A stretch of DNA of 64,000 nt from Archivesica marissinica (GCA_014843695.1 CM026390.1:60292598-60356597); one strand, 5' to 3'; counted from the first letter of the stretch, positions 24,208-36,385 are shown. The notes: generated from the sequence alone by a model not told the origin. Made by a program: numbers and translations.

Positions 24208-26905
24208 TTTGCCCAGCAATACAGTGCTGTTCTGTCGTATGTCGCCTTTGTGTCCAGCAATACAGTGCTGTTCTGTCGTATGTCGCCATTATGTCCAGCA
24301 ATACAGTGCTGTTCTGTCGTATGTCGCCATTGTGTCCAGCAATACATTGCTGTTCTGTCGTATGTCGCCATTATGTCCAACAATACAGTGCTGTTCTGTC
24401 GTATGTCGCCATTATGTCCAACAATACAGTGCTGTTCTGTCGTATGTCGCCATTATGTCCAACAATACAATGCTGTTCTGTCGTATGTCGCCATTATGTC
24501 CAACAATACAGTGTTGTTCTGTCGTATGTCGCCATTGTGTCCAGCAATACAGTGCTGTTCTGTCGTATGTCGCCATTATGTCCAACAATACAGTGCTCTT
24601 CTGTCGTATGTCGCCAATATGTCCAGCAATACAGTGCTGTTCTGTCGTATGTCGCCATTATGTCCAACAATACAGTGCTCTTCTGTCGTATGTCGCCATT
24701 ATGTCCAACAATACAGTGCTGTTCTGTCGTATGTCGCCATTGTGTCCAGCAATACGGAACCGTTCTGTCGTATGTCGCCATTGTGTCCAGCAATACAGTG
24801 CTGTTCTGTCGTATGTCGCCATTGTGCCCAGCAATACAGTGTTGTTCTGTCGTATGTCGCCATTGTGTCCAGCAATACAGTGCTGTTCTGTCGTATGTCG
24901 CCATTGTGTCCAGCAATACGGAACCATTCTGTCGTATGTCGCCATTGTGTCCAACAATACAGTGCTGCTCTCTCGTATGTCGCCATTGTGTCCAGCAATA
25001 CAGTGCTGTTCTGTCGTATGTCGCCATTGTGCACAGCAATACAGTGCTGTTCTGTAGTATGTCGCCATTGTGCCCAGCAATACAGTGCTGTTCTGTCGTA
25101 TGTCGCCATTGTGTCCAGCAATACAGTGCTGTTCTGTCGTATGTCGCCATTGTGCCCAGCAATACAGTGCTATTCTGTCGTATGTCGCCATTGTGTCCAG
25201 CAATACAGTGCTGTTCTGTCGTATGTCGCCATTGTGCCCAGCAATACAGTGCTATTCTGTCGTATGTCGCCATTGTGTCCAGCAATACAGTGCTGTTCTG
25301 TCGTATGTCGCCATTGTGCCCAGCAATACAGTGCTGTTCTGTCGTATGTCGCCATTGTGCCCAGCAATACAGTGCTGTTCTGTCGTATGTCGCCATTGTG
25401 TCCAGCAATACAGTGCTGTTCTGTCGTATGTCGCCATTGTGCCCAGCAATACAGTGCTATTCTGTCGCATGTCGCCATTGTGTCCAGCAATACAGTGCTG
25501 TTCTGTCGTATGTCGCCATTGTGCCCAGCAATACAGTGCTATTCTGTCGTATGTCGCCATTGTGTCCAGCAATACAGTGCTGTTCTGTCGTATGTCGCCA
25601 TTGTGCCCAGCAATACAGTGCTGTTCTGTCGTATGTCGCCATTGTGCCCAGCAATACAGTGCTGTTCTGTCGTATGTCGCCATTGTGCCCAGCAATACAG
25701 TGCTGTTCTGTCGTATGTCGCCATTGTGCCCAGCAATACAGTGCTGTTCTGTCGTATGTCGCCATGTGTCCAGCAATACAGTGCTGTTCTGTCGTATGTC
25801 GCCATTGTCCCAGCAATACAGTGCTATTCTGTCGTATGTCGCCATTGTGTCCAGCAATACAGTGCTGTTCTGTCGTATGTCGCCATTGTGCCCAGCAATA
25901 CAGTGCTATTCTGTCGTATGTCGCCATTGTCAGCAATACAGTGCTGTTCTGTCGTATGTCGCCATTGTGCCCAGCAATACAGTGCTGTTCTGTCGTATGT
26001 CGCCATTGTGCCCAGCAATACAGTGCTGTTCTGTCGTATGTCGCCATTGTGCCCAGCAATACAGTGTTGTTCTGTCGTATGTCGCCATTGTGCCCAGCAA
26101 TACAGTGCTGTTCTGTCGTATGTCGCCATTGTGCCCAGCAATACAGTGCTGTTCTGTCGTATGTCGCCATTGTGTCCAGCAATACAGTGCTGTTCTGTTG
26201 TATGTCGCCATTGTGTCCAGCAATACAGTGCTGTTCTGTCGTATGTCGCCATTGTGCCCAGCAATACAGTGCTGTTCTGTCGTATGTCGCCATTGTGCCC
26301 AGCAATACAGTGCTGTTCTGTCGTATGTCGCCATTGTGCCCAGCAATACAGTGCTGTTCTGTCGTATGTCGCCATTGTGTCCAGCAATACAGTGCTGTTC
26401 TGTCGTATGTCGCCATTGTGTCCAGCAATACAGTGCTGTTGTCTCGTATGACGACGCAGTATCCTGCAATACAGTGCTGTTGTCTCGTATGCTGACGCAG
26501 TATCCTGCAATACAGTGCTGTTGTCTCGTATGCTGACGCAGTATCCTGCAATACAGTGCTGTTGTCTCGTATGCTGACGCAGTATCCTGCAATACAGTGC
26601 TGTTGTCTCGTATGCTGACGTAGTATCCTGCAATACAGTGCTGTTGTCTCGTATGCTGACGCAGTATCCTGCAATACAGTGCTGTTGTGTCATATGTCGT
26701 CAACGTGTCCCGCAATAGTGTGCTAGTTCCGCCGTAGATCGCAGTTTCCAATACTATAATGCTGTTCTGTCGTCGGTCCGCGAAGTTTCAACGAATACTG
26801 TGTTTGTTCCGTCATAAACTGCAATGTACCCAAGCAATACAGTGCTATTCTATTGTGCGGTACCAAAGTATCCCGCTATACAGTGTTACCTGTCATAAGT
26901 CACCG
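24208..26905. repeat. Second 41-bp array, right part, with decaying edge
   Basis: About 54 units of the same 41-bp type as 22085-23512. An early stretch is rich in ATTATGTCCAACAATAC units. The centre is a homogeneous GTGTCC/GTGCCC mix. Units 26445-26690 form a distinct block (CTCGTATGCTGACGCAGTAT). From 26700 to about 26905 the copies are increasingly diverged. Confidence 0.95.
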
Positions 26906-27436
26906 CAGTCTATTGTTGTTGTATACACATATATATGTCATCATTTACCGTAATTTATATAATTGTAGCGCTAAGGTAGTTTAATTTAATAATAGTTTTG
27001 TATTCTATATCTGCAATGTACAAACAGAACATATAAATATTACCAATACAATACTTATTTGCACTTTTACATTTGTGATTTAGCAATTGTGTATAGCAAT
27101 TGTGTTTCATCGCAAACTTTAACAACATTAGTTACTACCCTTCTCAAAAAGTAGATAGTGTGCGTAGATGTTGCCATGACTAGCTATATTTCAAGTCCTG
27201 ACAACGCGCGTATAAATGTAAATTATTGTAACCCAAGCAACCTATTTACGTTGATGTAAATCACTTTAGGATGGACATGTAATCTTGATAATATACGACG
27301 TGAACATTACATTGTTTCCAGCGTTCATTGCCAGTTTGCCACTACTATGGTTATTGATATATACTCAGAAACCGAGATACCGCGAGTGCGACATTAATCA
27401 AGTGTATCCATGCTGCTGAACAGGAATAACGTCATG
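26906..27436. other. Unique spacer, no gene seen
   Basis: No coding or repeat signal was recognised. Confidence 0.55.
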
Positions 27437-28272
27437 CATCACGGGTACTTATTGAAATAGCGTCATTTCTCACGGGCACCTACTGAAGTAATGTCATTGA
27501 TGAGAGTTACTTACTGACACAACGTCATTGTTCACAGTTATTTACTGACAAAACGTCATTGCTCATAGCTAGTTACTGGCTCAACGTCATTGCTCAGAGT
27601 TACCTACTGACATAACGTCATTGCTCAGAGTTACTTACTGACATAGCGTCATTGCTCAGAGTTACCTACTGACATAGCGTCATTGCTCAGGGTTACCTAC
27701 TGACATAACGTCATTGCCCAGAGTTACCTACTGGCTCAACGTCATTGCTCACAGCTACTTACTGGCTCAACGTCATTGCTCAGAGTTACCTACTGACATA
27801 ACGTCATTTCTCAGAGTTACCTACTGACATAACGTCATTGCTCACAGCTACTTACTGACACAATGTCATTGCTCAGCGTTACCTACTGACATAACGTCAT
27901 TGCTCAGAGTTACCTACTGGCACAACGTCATTGCTCACAGCTACTTACTGACACAACGTCATTGCTCAGAGTTACCCACTGACATAACGTCATTGCTCAC
28001 AGCTACTTACTGACACAATGTCATTGCTCAGAGTTACCCACTGACATAACGTCATTGCTCAAAACTACTTACTGACACAACGTCATTGCTCATAGTTACC
28101 TACTGACACAGCGTCATTGCACAGAGTTACCCACTGACATAACGTCATTGCTCATAGTTACCTACTGACACAGCGTCATTGCACAGAGTTACCCACTGAC
28201 ATAGCGTCATTGCTCACAGCTACGTTACTGACACAGCGTCATTGCACACAGCTACTTACTGACACAACGATA
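27437..28272. repeat. 31-bp minisatellite array
   Basis: About 27 units of 31 bp, core CTGACATAACGTCATTGCTC, with ATAAC/ACAAC/ATAGC variants. The outer copies at 27437-27530 are more diverged than the centre. Confidence 0.95.
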
Positions 28273-28363
28273 GGTTATAGTGTTCAATTATTCTAACGTC
28301 GTCCTAATTCTGGCAGCTTATACTATATCATTGACTTTCTTTCTGTGATGCTTAAATTCATGA

Positions 28364-28595
28364 GGAAATCGTGATAGCACAGTGTGTGCGCGTTTGCTTG
28401 AGGTATGAAAGGTCCGGAGTTCGAGCCCCACCGGAGCCGTTACGATTGTGTTCTTAGCTAAGGTATTTAAGTTCCACGCTGCCTCTTCTCTCTCCCTCGT
28501 GGCGATGGATTCCATCAGGAATGAGTTCTCGAGAGTAATTAATATAAGTTGAAAGAATTTGTTTCGCAATCGAGCTAAAATAAATTTGCATAAAC
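28364..28595 (+). mobile_element. SINE S2, full length with 11-bp target-site duplication
   Basis: Head with box A (TAGCACAGTG) and box B (GGAGTTCGAGCC), body and S2/S4-type tail. TAAATTCATGA flanks it at 28353-28363 and 28596-28606. A T in the box A neighbourhood differs from other copies. Confidence 0.92.
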
Positions 28596-28717
28596 TAAAT
28601 TCATGAACGTGTATATATCTCTTTCATTAAATAATCCAAAGCCGCTTACACAATACATTACAATGCTATAGAAAGATAACGGAAACGCTTTCGGTCACAC
28701 GTTTGAGAAACATTATA

Positions 28718-28757
<40 letters not shown>
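28718..28757. repeat. (AAT)n microsatellite
   Basis: About 12 AAT repeats. Confidence 0.95.
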
Positions 28758-28758
<1 letters not shown>

Positions 28759-28939
28759 TGAACGAAATCAAGTACAACTTCAAGTAATGCAATCTGAAAT
28801 GATACTCAAATTATATATATATAGTGCGCTAAACGGCCGCATCACATGCTTCCAGAGTCGGATGCCTTGAAAACGCCGTGCCCATCACCATTGTATGTTC
28901 GAAGCGCACTGAGAGTGGCGATTTATTTCATGTAAGAAG

Positions 28940-29061
28940 GGTATCAGCTGGGGCGTGGGAGGCCAGTGGTTATACCCTGGTACCCGCCCGTGCCTGAAAT
29001 ACTGCTCGGATCGGCACCCTGGATCTTCCACCACCATTAACAGCTGTAATTGCTGTATGAT
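28940..29061 (+). mobile_element. S6 repeat fragment
   Basis: TGGTACCCGCCCGTGCCTGA through GAAATACTGCTCGGATCGGC to AACAGCTGTAATTGC matches 49530-49655 in the same order. The tRNA-like part is not evident here. Confidence 0.55.
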
Positions 29062-30540
29062 GTAAACCGATCGGTGCGGCTTTTACGCCTTTCAAAAACA
29101 AAGCAATATCGTGAAATATTAACACCGGCCATAATATTAATTTTATTAGATACAACATAATTTGATATAAACAACATTGTAACAATCGTGCATTCCCGTC
29201 GCGGATTCTGTAATGAGCTACAACTTAATTACGACACGAAACCATGACATATGAAGTACATTTTCTAACATTTATTGCTCTTCGTCCCGGTACCGCGACT
29301 AGCATTAAGATACCACGATTAGCTTAAAGTTCAATAAATCAATGGTTACTGGTATTTGAAAAGGTGATTGACCCCATTCAAGTAAAACGGGCAATACTAT
29401 GAAATTTCAGTGTGATCAATGCGTGAAACACATGCAATCAGTTTAAGACTGCGTTTACGCAGGCGCAACGTCGTAAATGAAAGGTTCTGAATAATCGTAA
29501 TCAGTTCCGGAAATTGAATCTGATTCATCAAAACGTGTGTATTCCTTACTTTATACCAAGATGCTCGAAGCAAATCACGCGGTTTTGAACCCCGCCATCA
29601 CTACTATGGCAACATATGTCAGCCTTTTGAAAATTAGAATGCGACGTCATGCGTATACATATATAATATATAACAATCTAGAAATAAACATGCTTAAACC
29701 GGCGTCATAAAAACTAAATTATTGATTGTGGCTTTGGACTCGGGGTATCGGTTTATGAAATGTGCTAAATGTATACACTTGACTTTAGTATGGTGGGGAC
29801 AAGTCGTGAAACGTTACTAGCGAATCGCTGGAAATATAGACGCGCGTAATATATCAAAGTCACTGTGTTCGCTTTATTGTTATCGACAAAGGCTTTAAAG
29901 GAGCGCATTTCATCAGGCGATCGATTGTGCGTCTCGCATTTTTTTCTGAAAATCAGTATTCATATACTGGGCGTAGTGGGTCGCATCACGCAATAAATAT
30001 CGCGTGACGGAACAAGTACTCCGACCCTAAATGTCTCATGTATTTTACGGAACTTTTCTCTGTCACGTTATTTAAATGAGTCACACATCCTGTTAGGGTA
30101 TCAGCCGCAAGGGTTTAATTACAATCTAAGAAAATAGAATTTTCAATTGATCTTGATAAACGAAATTGGTTCATTTTCACTACAAAGACACTGTCATGAT
30201 ACAGTGTCTAATTAGTGTGACGTCTCGATATTAGACGGGTTTATATGCGCTCTTCAATGAAAACCGGAAACGAAATGCTGTGTATGATTATGAAGTGCAG
30301 ACTGGGCCGCACATTGTCTAAATTAGCCCGGGGACGTCCATATATCTGGCTTTACCGATAATATAATTTATTTAATGACCCATTGTGCTTCGGATATCAA
30401 TATGTGAATTTGTCAGTATTTTTAATGTAAAAAATCGGCAGACTTGGACTCATGCTGGGTGTGATAGCGTTGTAAATGGTTAGGCAAATGTAAATAAACG
30501 TTCTGTATCATTCCGTATACTCAGGTGTTAATGCAGAATT
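29062..30540. other. Unique sequence, no gene seen
   Basis: Mixed-composition single-copy sequence, probably intronic if the SAND gene spans it. No exon with good splice sites and a protein match was recognised. Confidence 0.5.
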
Positions 30541-30752
30541 AGGCTGTCCGATTAGCCAAGTGGTTAGCACGCTCGCTTCTCACCAATGCAACATGGTTTC
30601 GATCATCGGACCGGGAAGTATGTGAGATGGTACAATAGTCGCCAGATCGGACAGGTGGGTTTTCTCCGGGTACTCCGGTTTCCTCCCACGTCAATGAAAG
30701 CGATTAATATATGTTGATGAAGCTTGTTTCGCGATCGTTAAATAAATAAAGT
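30541..30752 (+). mobile_element. SINE S4, full length, old
   Basis: Head starting GGCTGTCCGATTAGCCAAGT (box A TTAGCCAAGTGG) with a damaged box B, body CCGGGTACTCCGGTTTCCTC, and an S2/S4-type tail ending in AATAAATAAAGT. Confidence 0.87.
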
Positions 30753-31024
30753 TTAAAATGAAGATTTATCAAATGTATATAATTTATATACACGTGTCTC
30801 GATAACAGCCAACTGTTATGTACTGACTATAACTGATTTGTCGTAATCAAATTATTACATAAAATAAAAAATGTAAAAAAATAAAAATAATATAATGTTC
30901 AAAATTGTCAATTATAATCAATACAATTTCATTAATTTATACTGCATACCCCATGTGGTACCCTCGCATTCAAGCTTGTATTGTGTGTGGTGTGAATATA
31001 TAGACAATGGAAATACATTTAAGA

Positions 31025-31252
31025 AAGCAAGCTCGCTTCTCACCAATGCAACCCGGGTTCGATCCTCAGACCGGGACGTATATGAGATGGTACGGTGGTC
31101 GCCAAATCGGACAGGTGGGGTTTCTCCGGGTACTCCGGTTTCCTCCCACAGGAATGATCACATTAATGTTACGCTTTCATCCGCACCAACGAGAGTGATT
31201 AATATAAGTTGCTAAAACTTGCTTCGCAATCGTTGTAAAATAAATAAAGTTG
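31025..31252 (+). mobile_element. SINE S4, 5' truncated
   Basis: Starts inside the anticodon arm (CTCGCTTCTCACCAATGCAA), keeps box B GGGTTCGATCC, the body and the full tail. Confidence 0.87.
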
Positions 31253-31489
31253 AAACATTTTTTTACAGAATGGGACATATTGTGCAGCTGTTCATTCCCC
31301 CATACATGCAACCGCTTGGTGAAAACATGTGTTTATATTTAAAATAACTAATACTCGTGCTGTAGGTTAAATACGAGAACACATTTAAATAATGAAACGT
31401 GTTCAGCGATACATATATAATGTAATAGCGCGCTGCCTGTAATCAATATAATATGATTAAAGTTACATTTAGTACATGCTACTCTAGTA

Positions 31490-32940
31490 CGGTCATTGCT
31501 GTAATACACAACACACGTTCCAATTGGTACACCCGACGCTAGTACGATCACCGCTGTATACGACAACGCTAGTACGATCACCGCCGTAATATATGACAAC
31601 GCTAGTATGGTCACCGCCGTAATACACGACAACGCTAGTACGATCACCGCCGTAATACACGACAACGCTAGTACGGTCACCGCTGTAATATACGACAACG
31701 CTAGTACGATCACTGCCGTAATACACGGCAACGCTAGTACGGTCACCGCTGTAATATACGACAACGCTAGTACGATCACCGCCGTAATACACGACAACGC
31801 TAGTACGGTCACCGCTGTAATATATGACAACGCTAGTACGATCACCGTCGTAATACACGACAACGCTAGTTGAATATACGACAACGCTAGTACGATCACC
31901 GCCGTAATATACGACAACACTAGTACGATCACCGCCGTAATACACGACAACGCTAGTACGGTCACCGCCGTAATATACGACAACGCTAGTACGATCACCG
32001 CCGTAATATACGACAACGCTAGTACGGTCACCGCCGTAATATACGACAACGCTAGTACAGTCACCGCCGTAATACACGACAACGCTAGTACGATCACCGC
32101 CGTAATACACGACAACGCTAGTACGATCACCGCCGTAATACACGACAACGCTAGTACGGTCACCGCCGTAATATACGACAACGCTAGTACGATCACCGCT
32201 GTAATACACGACAACGCTAGTACGGTCACCGCCGTAATATACGACAACGCTAGTACGGTCACCGCTGTAATACACGACAACGCTAGTACGACCACCGCCG
32301 TAATACACGACAGCGCTAGTACGGTCACACCGTAATACACGACAACGCTAGTACGGTCACCGCTGTAATACACGACAACGCTAGTACGGTCACCGCCGTA
32401 ATACACGACAACGCTAGTACGATCACCACTGTAATATACGACAACGCTAGTACGATCACCGCCGTAATATACGACAACGCTAGTACGATCACCGCCGTAA
32501 TACACGACAGCGCTAGTACGGTCACCGCCGTAATATATGACAACGCTAGTACGATCACCGCCGTAATATACGACAACGCTAGTACGGTCGCCGCCGTAAT
32601 ACATGACAACGCTAGTACGATCACCGCCGTAATACACCACAACGCTAGTACGATCACCGCTGTATACGACAACGCTAGTACGGTCACCGATGTAATATAC
32701 GACAACGCTAGTACGATCACCGCCGTATTATACGACAACGCTAGTACGGTCACCGCCGTAATACAGGACAGTGCTAGTACTGTCACCGCTGTAATACACG
32801 ACAACGCTAGTACGGTCACCACCGTAATACACGACAACGCTAGTACGGTCACCACCGTAATACACGACAACGCTAGTACGATCACCGCCGTAATACACGA
32901 CAACGCTAGTACGATCACCGCCGTAATTCACCACGTACGG
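31490..32940. repeat. 33-bp minisatellite array
   Basis: About 44 units of 33 bp, core CGACAACGCTAGTACGATCA then CCGCCGTAATA. Alternating GATCACC and GGTCACC units are frequent. The unit is 11 codons, so minus-strand frames of up to 430 codons are artefacts. Confidence 0.96.
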
Positions 32941-33057
32941 TCATTGCCCGATCAACCATTGTGCGACGATAATTAAATGTATCCAACGTAATCAGTATAA
33001 AAAACAAGGTACCATGAATGTTCATGTAACACAACTAATATAATGATGCTACACTAT

Positions 33058-33087
33058 ATTAAAGCAGCATTACATCGTAATAAAGGA
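33058..33087 (+). repeat. Solo end of the TTAA-type MITE
   Basis: TTAAAGCAGCATTACATCG resembles the terminal repeat of the elements at 37935 and 47410. No partner end was found nearby. Confidence 0.4.
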
Positions 33088-33109
33088 TGTTTTGGGTATA
33101 GTATATTGT

Positions 33110-33440
33110 AGTATATAATGTAGGTGTGCGTTTTCTATGTCCTCTAGTATATAATGTAGGTGTGCGTTTTCTATGTCCTCTAGTATATAATGTAGGTGTG
33201 CGTTTTCTATGTCCTCTAGTATATAATGTAGGTGTGCGTTTTCTATGTCCTCTAGTATATAATGTAGGTGTGCGTTTTCTATGTCCTCTAGTATATAATG
33301 TAGGTGTGCGTTTTCTATGTCCTCTAGTATATAATGTAGGTGTGCGTTTTCTATGTCCTCTAGTATATAATGTAGGTGTGCGTTTTCTATGTCCTCTAGT
33401 ATATAATGTAGGTGTGCGTTTTCTATGTCCTCTAGTATAT
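33110..33440. repeat. 36-bp minisatellite, nine near-identical units
   Basis: Core GGTGTGCGTTTTCTATGTCC. The units are almost without mismatch, unlike every other array here. Confidence 0.97.
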
Positions 33441-33626
33441 GTTGCTATGTCAATACATGGAAAGCAAGTCCGTATTCAGTGAATGACGTAATTAAATAAT
33501 CAAACTATTATATAATAGATATCACAGAATGTCTCTAGCATCACCATGGAATATTAATAACCAATAAAATTGCACGTTGACATACGCTACTATAAACAAC
33601 AAGTCTGGGACTCCGTAATGATCACA

Positions 33627-33907
33627 GACGGATATGTAGTGCAGTGGTAACACGCTGGACTAGTATTCCAGGGATCGCAGGTTAGATCCCCCGTCTGACC
33701 CTAATACAATTTAACAGTCTTACAGATGGGACATTAAACCGAGGTATCGTGTCAGTGCTGTACATCGTGCACGTAAAAGAATAAAAGGATACTCTGGAAT
33801 GGGTCTCTGTCTGTATCATTACACTATCCTCCAACAATCTAAAATGACTAATCTCTTCAGGAGGCGTCGCTCATATGGGCAACCGGTAGCGACGATAACT
33901 AAACGTA
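33627..33907 (+). mobile_element. SINE S3, full length with 12-bp target-site duplication
   Basis: Head with box B mutated to GGTTAGATCC, full body, tail hairpin (arms CGTCGCT and AGCGACG) and GATAACTAAACG end. GTAATGATCACA flanks it at 33615-33626 and 33919-33930. Confidence 0.92.
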
Positions 33908-33930
33908 AAACACACACTGTAATGATCACA

Positions 33931-34046
33931 TACGGATCTGTAGTCCAGTGGTAACATGCTGGACTGGTAATCCAGGGATCGCAGGTTCGATCCCCCGTCT
34001 GACCCTAATACAATTAAAGCAGTCTTTCCGTTGGGACTTTACACAC
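33931..34046 (+). mobile_element. S3 SINE head fragment
   Basis: A clean tRNA-like head (box A TAGTCCAGTGG, loop CTGGTAA, box B GGTTCGATCCCC) and the start of the body, cut at about 34046. It lies directly beyond the target duplication of the preceding S3. Confidence 0.85.
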
Positions 34047-34065
34047 TATATAACTATAATGAATT

Positions 34066-34172
34066 AGTTAGTTTATACAATTTGTTTTTACAAGTTCTTA
34101 TAACTGATAGTAATCATTCTTGATGGAATCCATCACCTCGAGGGAGAGAGAATAGACAACGTGGAATTTAAA
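34066..34172 (-). mobile_element. S2 SINE 3' fragment
   Basis: Reverse-strand tail and body end (GGAATCCATCACCTCGAGGG) stopping at AATTTAAATGCC. Confidence 0.75.
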
Positions 34173-34545
34173 TGCCGTTTCATATAAAAATACACGATCT
34201 GAGCTGGGCTCGAACCAGTGACCATCAATGCTGTAGGCTGTCCGATTAGCGCAGTTGTTGGCGCGCTCGCTTCTCACCAATGCAACCCGGGTTCGATCCT
34301 CGAACCGGGAAGTATGTGAGATGGTACGATGGTCGCCAGATTGGACAGGTGGGCTTTCTCCGGGTATACTCCGGTTTCCTCCCACACGAATGACCACATA
34401 TACGCTTTCATCCGAGCCAACGAGAGTGACTAATATAAGTTGTTAAAACTTGCTTCGCAATCGTTGCAAAATAAATAAAGTGTAAAATAAATCTGATAGG
34501 TTACAGTGGTATACAAGTATACCACGGAGGCGGACCTGTACGAAT
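34173..34545 (-). mobile_element. S5 SINE head split by an S4 insertion
   Basis: The S5 head piece at 34173-34235 (box B as GGCTCGAACCAGTGACCATC on plus) resumes at 34493-34545 (GGTTACAGTGGTATACAAG). The S4 copy sits between the two pieces. Confidence 0.8.
34236..34492 (+). mobile_element. SINE S4, full length, nested in S5
   Basis: Head GGCTGTCCGATTAGCGCAGT, box B GGGTTCGATCC, body and tail ending in AAATAAATAAAG. The loop TTCTCAC resembles tRNA-Glu(CTC), but the stem pairs poorly. The short flanks CTGTAG and CTGATAG may be the target duplication. Confidence 0.88.
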
Positions 34546-35310
34546 TTCTCAGTGGACTTTGCTATTTGTTCAAACCACGCATACTCGTACCTGTAGTGTT
34601 ATGATTACTCTTGTTTCTGTGCGCATGTACATTTTACACGCCTGTATCAAATGATTATTTCACTATTTCCTGTTGCATGCATATACAGGCGTGTATATAG
34701 TAATACTATGGTGGTGTAACCTATATATACATTTGCGTACGTGCGTCATAATACTACGTTGCTGAAACCGATAAAACCGAACCATATAAATTACTTTGCC
34801 GGATATATTAAACACAAAACTTGCTAATATAATACCTCAGTTTTTTTATTTATTTTATACACTGTTGCAACGAGAATCATGTAATATACCGTACATGTAT
34901 CGCCCACTTAATGGCGTGTATTATATATCCGTTATCGTAAATCAATATCCGCGGACTGCGTGCACATTCCCATCTCTAGCGTATTCATGTATCGTATACA
35001 GCGTAAATATTTCGGTCGTGCGTAAAACAGCCACGTGTGCGAGACGCTGATAACATCTACCAAACTGGTGAAGGCTTGTCTACGTATAGACATTTATTTC
35101 GCTGTAAACTACGCGGTATTTGATCTTGTATGCTACGTTATATATACATATCTGTAGTGTAGGAAGTGCCGGTATTATTGCACTATGTTAGGCAAACATT
35201 TGCCAGGTTTGGGTTATCCGGTCGATCACAATTTCTTTGTACCGCATAATCATAATCTGTTTATATTATTTCCGAGAAAGTCAATCTTAGCAGAGCATAC
35301 ATGTACTTTC
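34546..35310. other. Unique spacer, no gene seen
   Basis: AT-rich single-copy sequence without coding features. Confidence 0.55.
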
Positions 35311-35566
35311 TTAAAGCGACACTACATCGGTGAAAACGCAAATGTCTGCAGAATGTAATTTCCTATTATATGGTATAATTTTTCTTTCTTCAATATTTGC
35401 CTCAAAAACTCAGTATTTCAACAAATAAGCAAGCGTCGTATACGCAGTTTGTTGACATAACAAAATGTAAATAGGGTCAACATTTATGCATTTAACACGA
35501 TTTATCGTACATATTTACCGTTATATCTCACATTTGTGTCTATGCATATTTATTTATAATTAAGCT
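35311..35566. mobile_element. TTAA-type MITE, one end only
   Basis: Begins TTAAAGCGACACTACATCGG and matches the inverted right half of the element at 37935-38418. It is cut off at about 35566, where a tRNA-like SINE head begins. Confidence 0.65.
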
Positions 35567-35575
35567 ATTAAATAA

Positions 35576-35640
35576 AATGGATGAGTTGGCCAGTGATTAA
35601 CGCGCACTGACTCATAATCCAGTACACGCATCCTTTAATG
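35576..35640 (+). mobile_element. SINE head fragment, tRNA-Met-like
   Basis: ATGGATGAGTTGGCCAGTGA followed by CACTGACTCATAATCCAGT, with anticodon loop CTCATAA as in CAT tRNAs. The related head at 36648 continues into an S3 body. Confidence 0.6.
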
Positions 35641-35656
35641 CTGATCGTGTATACAT

Positions 35657-35925
35657 GTAAAGTAAAGTGTTTGTTTATTATAGTGTCACCCCTATTTAAA
35701 TGACCAGCCATTTCTGACTTATGAGACACCTCCTTTTTATGAACATCAGTACTTCCCGAATCCTATGCTTGTATGTCAGGCGCCAGGCTCGTAGGCAATC
35801 GGTAACCGTTATTTAACTAGCTGGCGACTCACCAACCGGCCATATCAGAACGGACCCCTGACGTGATTCGAACCTTCGACCTCCCGATCCGTAGGCGGAC
35901 ACCTTAACAACTAGGCCACGGAGAC
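35657..35925 (-). mobile_element. SINE S1, full length
   Basis: Inverted match over the whole length of 7791-8058. The head on the minus strand starts GTCTCCGTGGCC and keeps box B GGTTCGAATC. Confidence 0.87.
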
Positions 35926-36089
35926 GATATTGTATACGTGCATAATGCACGATATTATAGCATGCATATTAGCATATATAGGCATGCATATAATGAAACA
36001 TAAATTAAGTCCAATTTACACATTTAATAATAGCATCGAACGTAGTTAACAGAGTGCCAATGTGTTTAATGGCAATATTTATTCTTCGT

Positions 36090-36312
36090 GGAAGTCGTAT
36101 TAGCGCAGTGGATGCGCGTTAGCTTGAGGTATAAAAGGCCCCGAGTTCGCGCCCAGATGTAACCGTTACGAGTGTGCCCTTAGGTAAGGCATTTAAATTC
36201 CATAGTTTCTCCTCCCTCGTGGCGATGGATTACATCAGGAATGAGGTATCCAGAGTGATTAATATAAAGTTGTAATAATTTGTTTCGCAATCGAGTTAAA
36301 ATAATTTGTATA
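36090..36312 (+). mobile_element. SINE S2, full length, box B decayed
   Basis: GGAAGTCGTATTAGCGCAGT head, box B altered to GAGTTCGCGCCC, body and S2/S4-type tail. Confidence 0.85.
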
Positions 36313-36385
36313 CATATTTAATTTAATAAACTTTTATGAAAAGCGTGTTTTGAATCTTCGAAGCTATTAGTTTATACAAAAGCTA

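Noticed and set aside
22013..26751. Many overlapping frames, the longest 774 codons
   Set aside because: Translations of the 41-bp array in all frames, with the same length on both strands; only the LINE remnant at 23516-23917 has a recognisable family signature.
31348..32934. 430-codon minus-strand frame resembling a membrane protein
   Set aside because: Hydrophobic periodicity is produced by the 33-bp repeat; 33 is divisible by three.
33931..34005. Functional tRNA-Thr gene
   Set aside because: Good boxes and loop, but the sequence is followed by the S3 body, has many sibling copies, and lacks a terminator directly after the acceptor stem.
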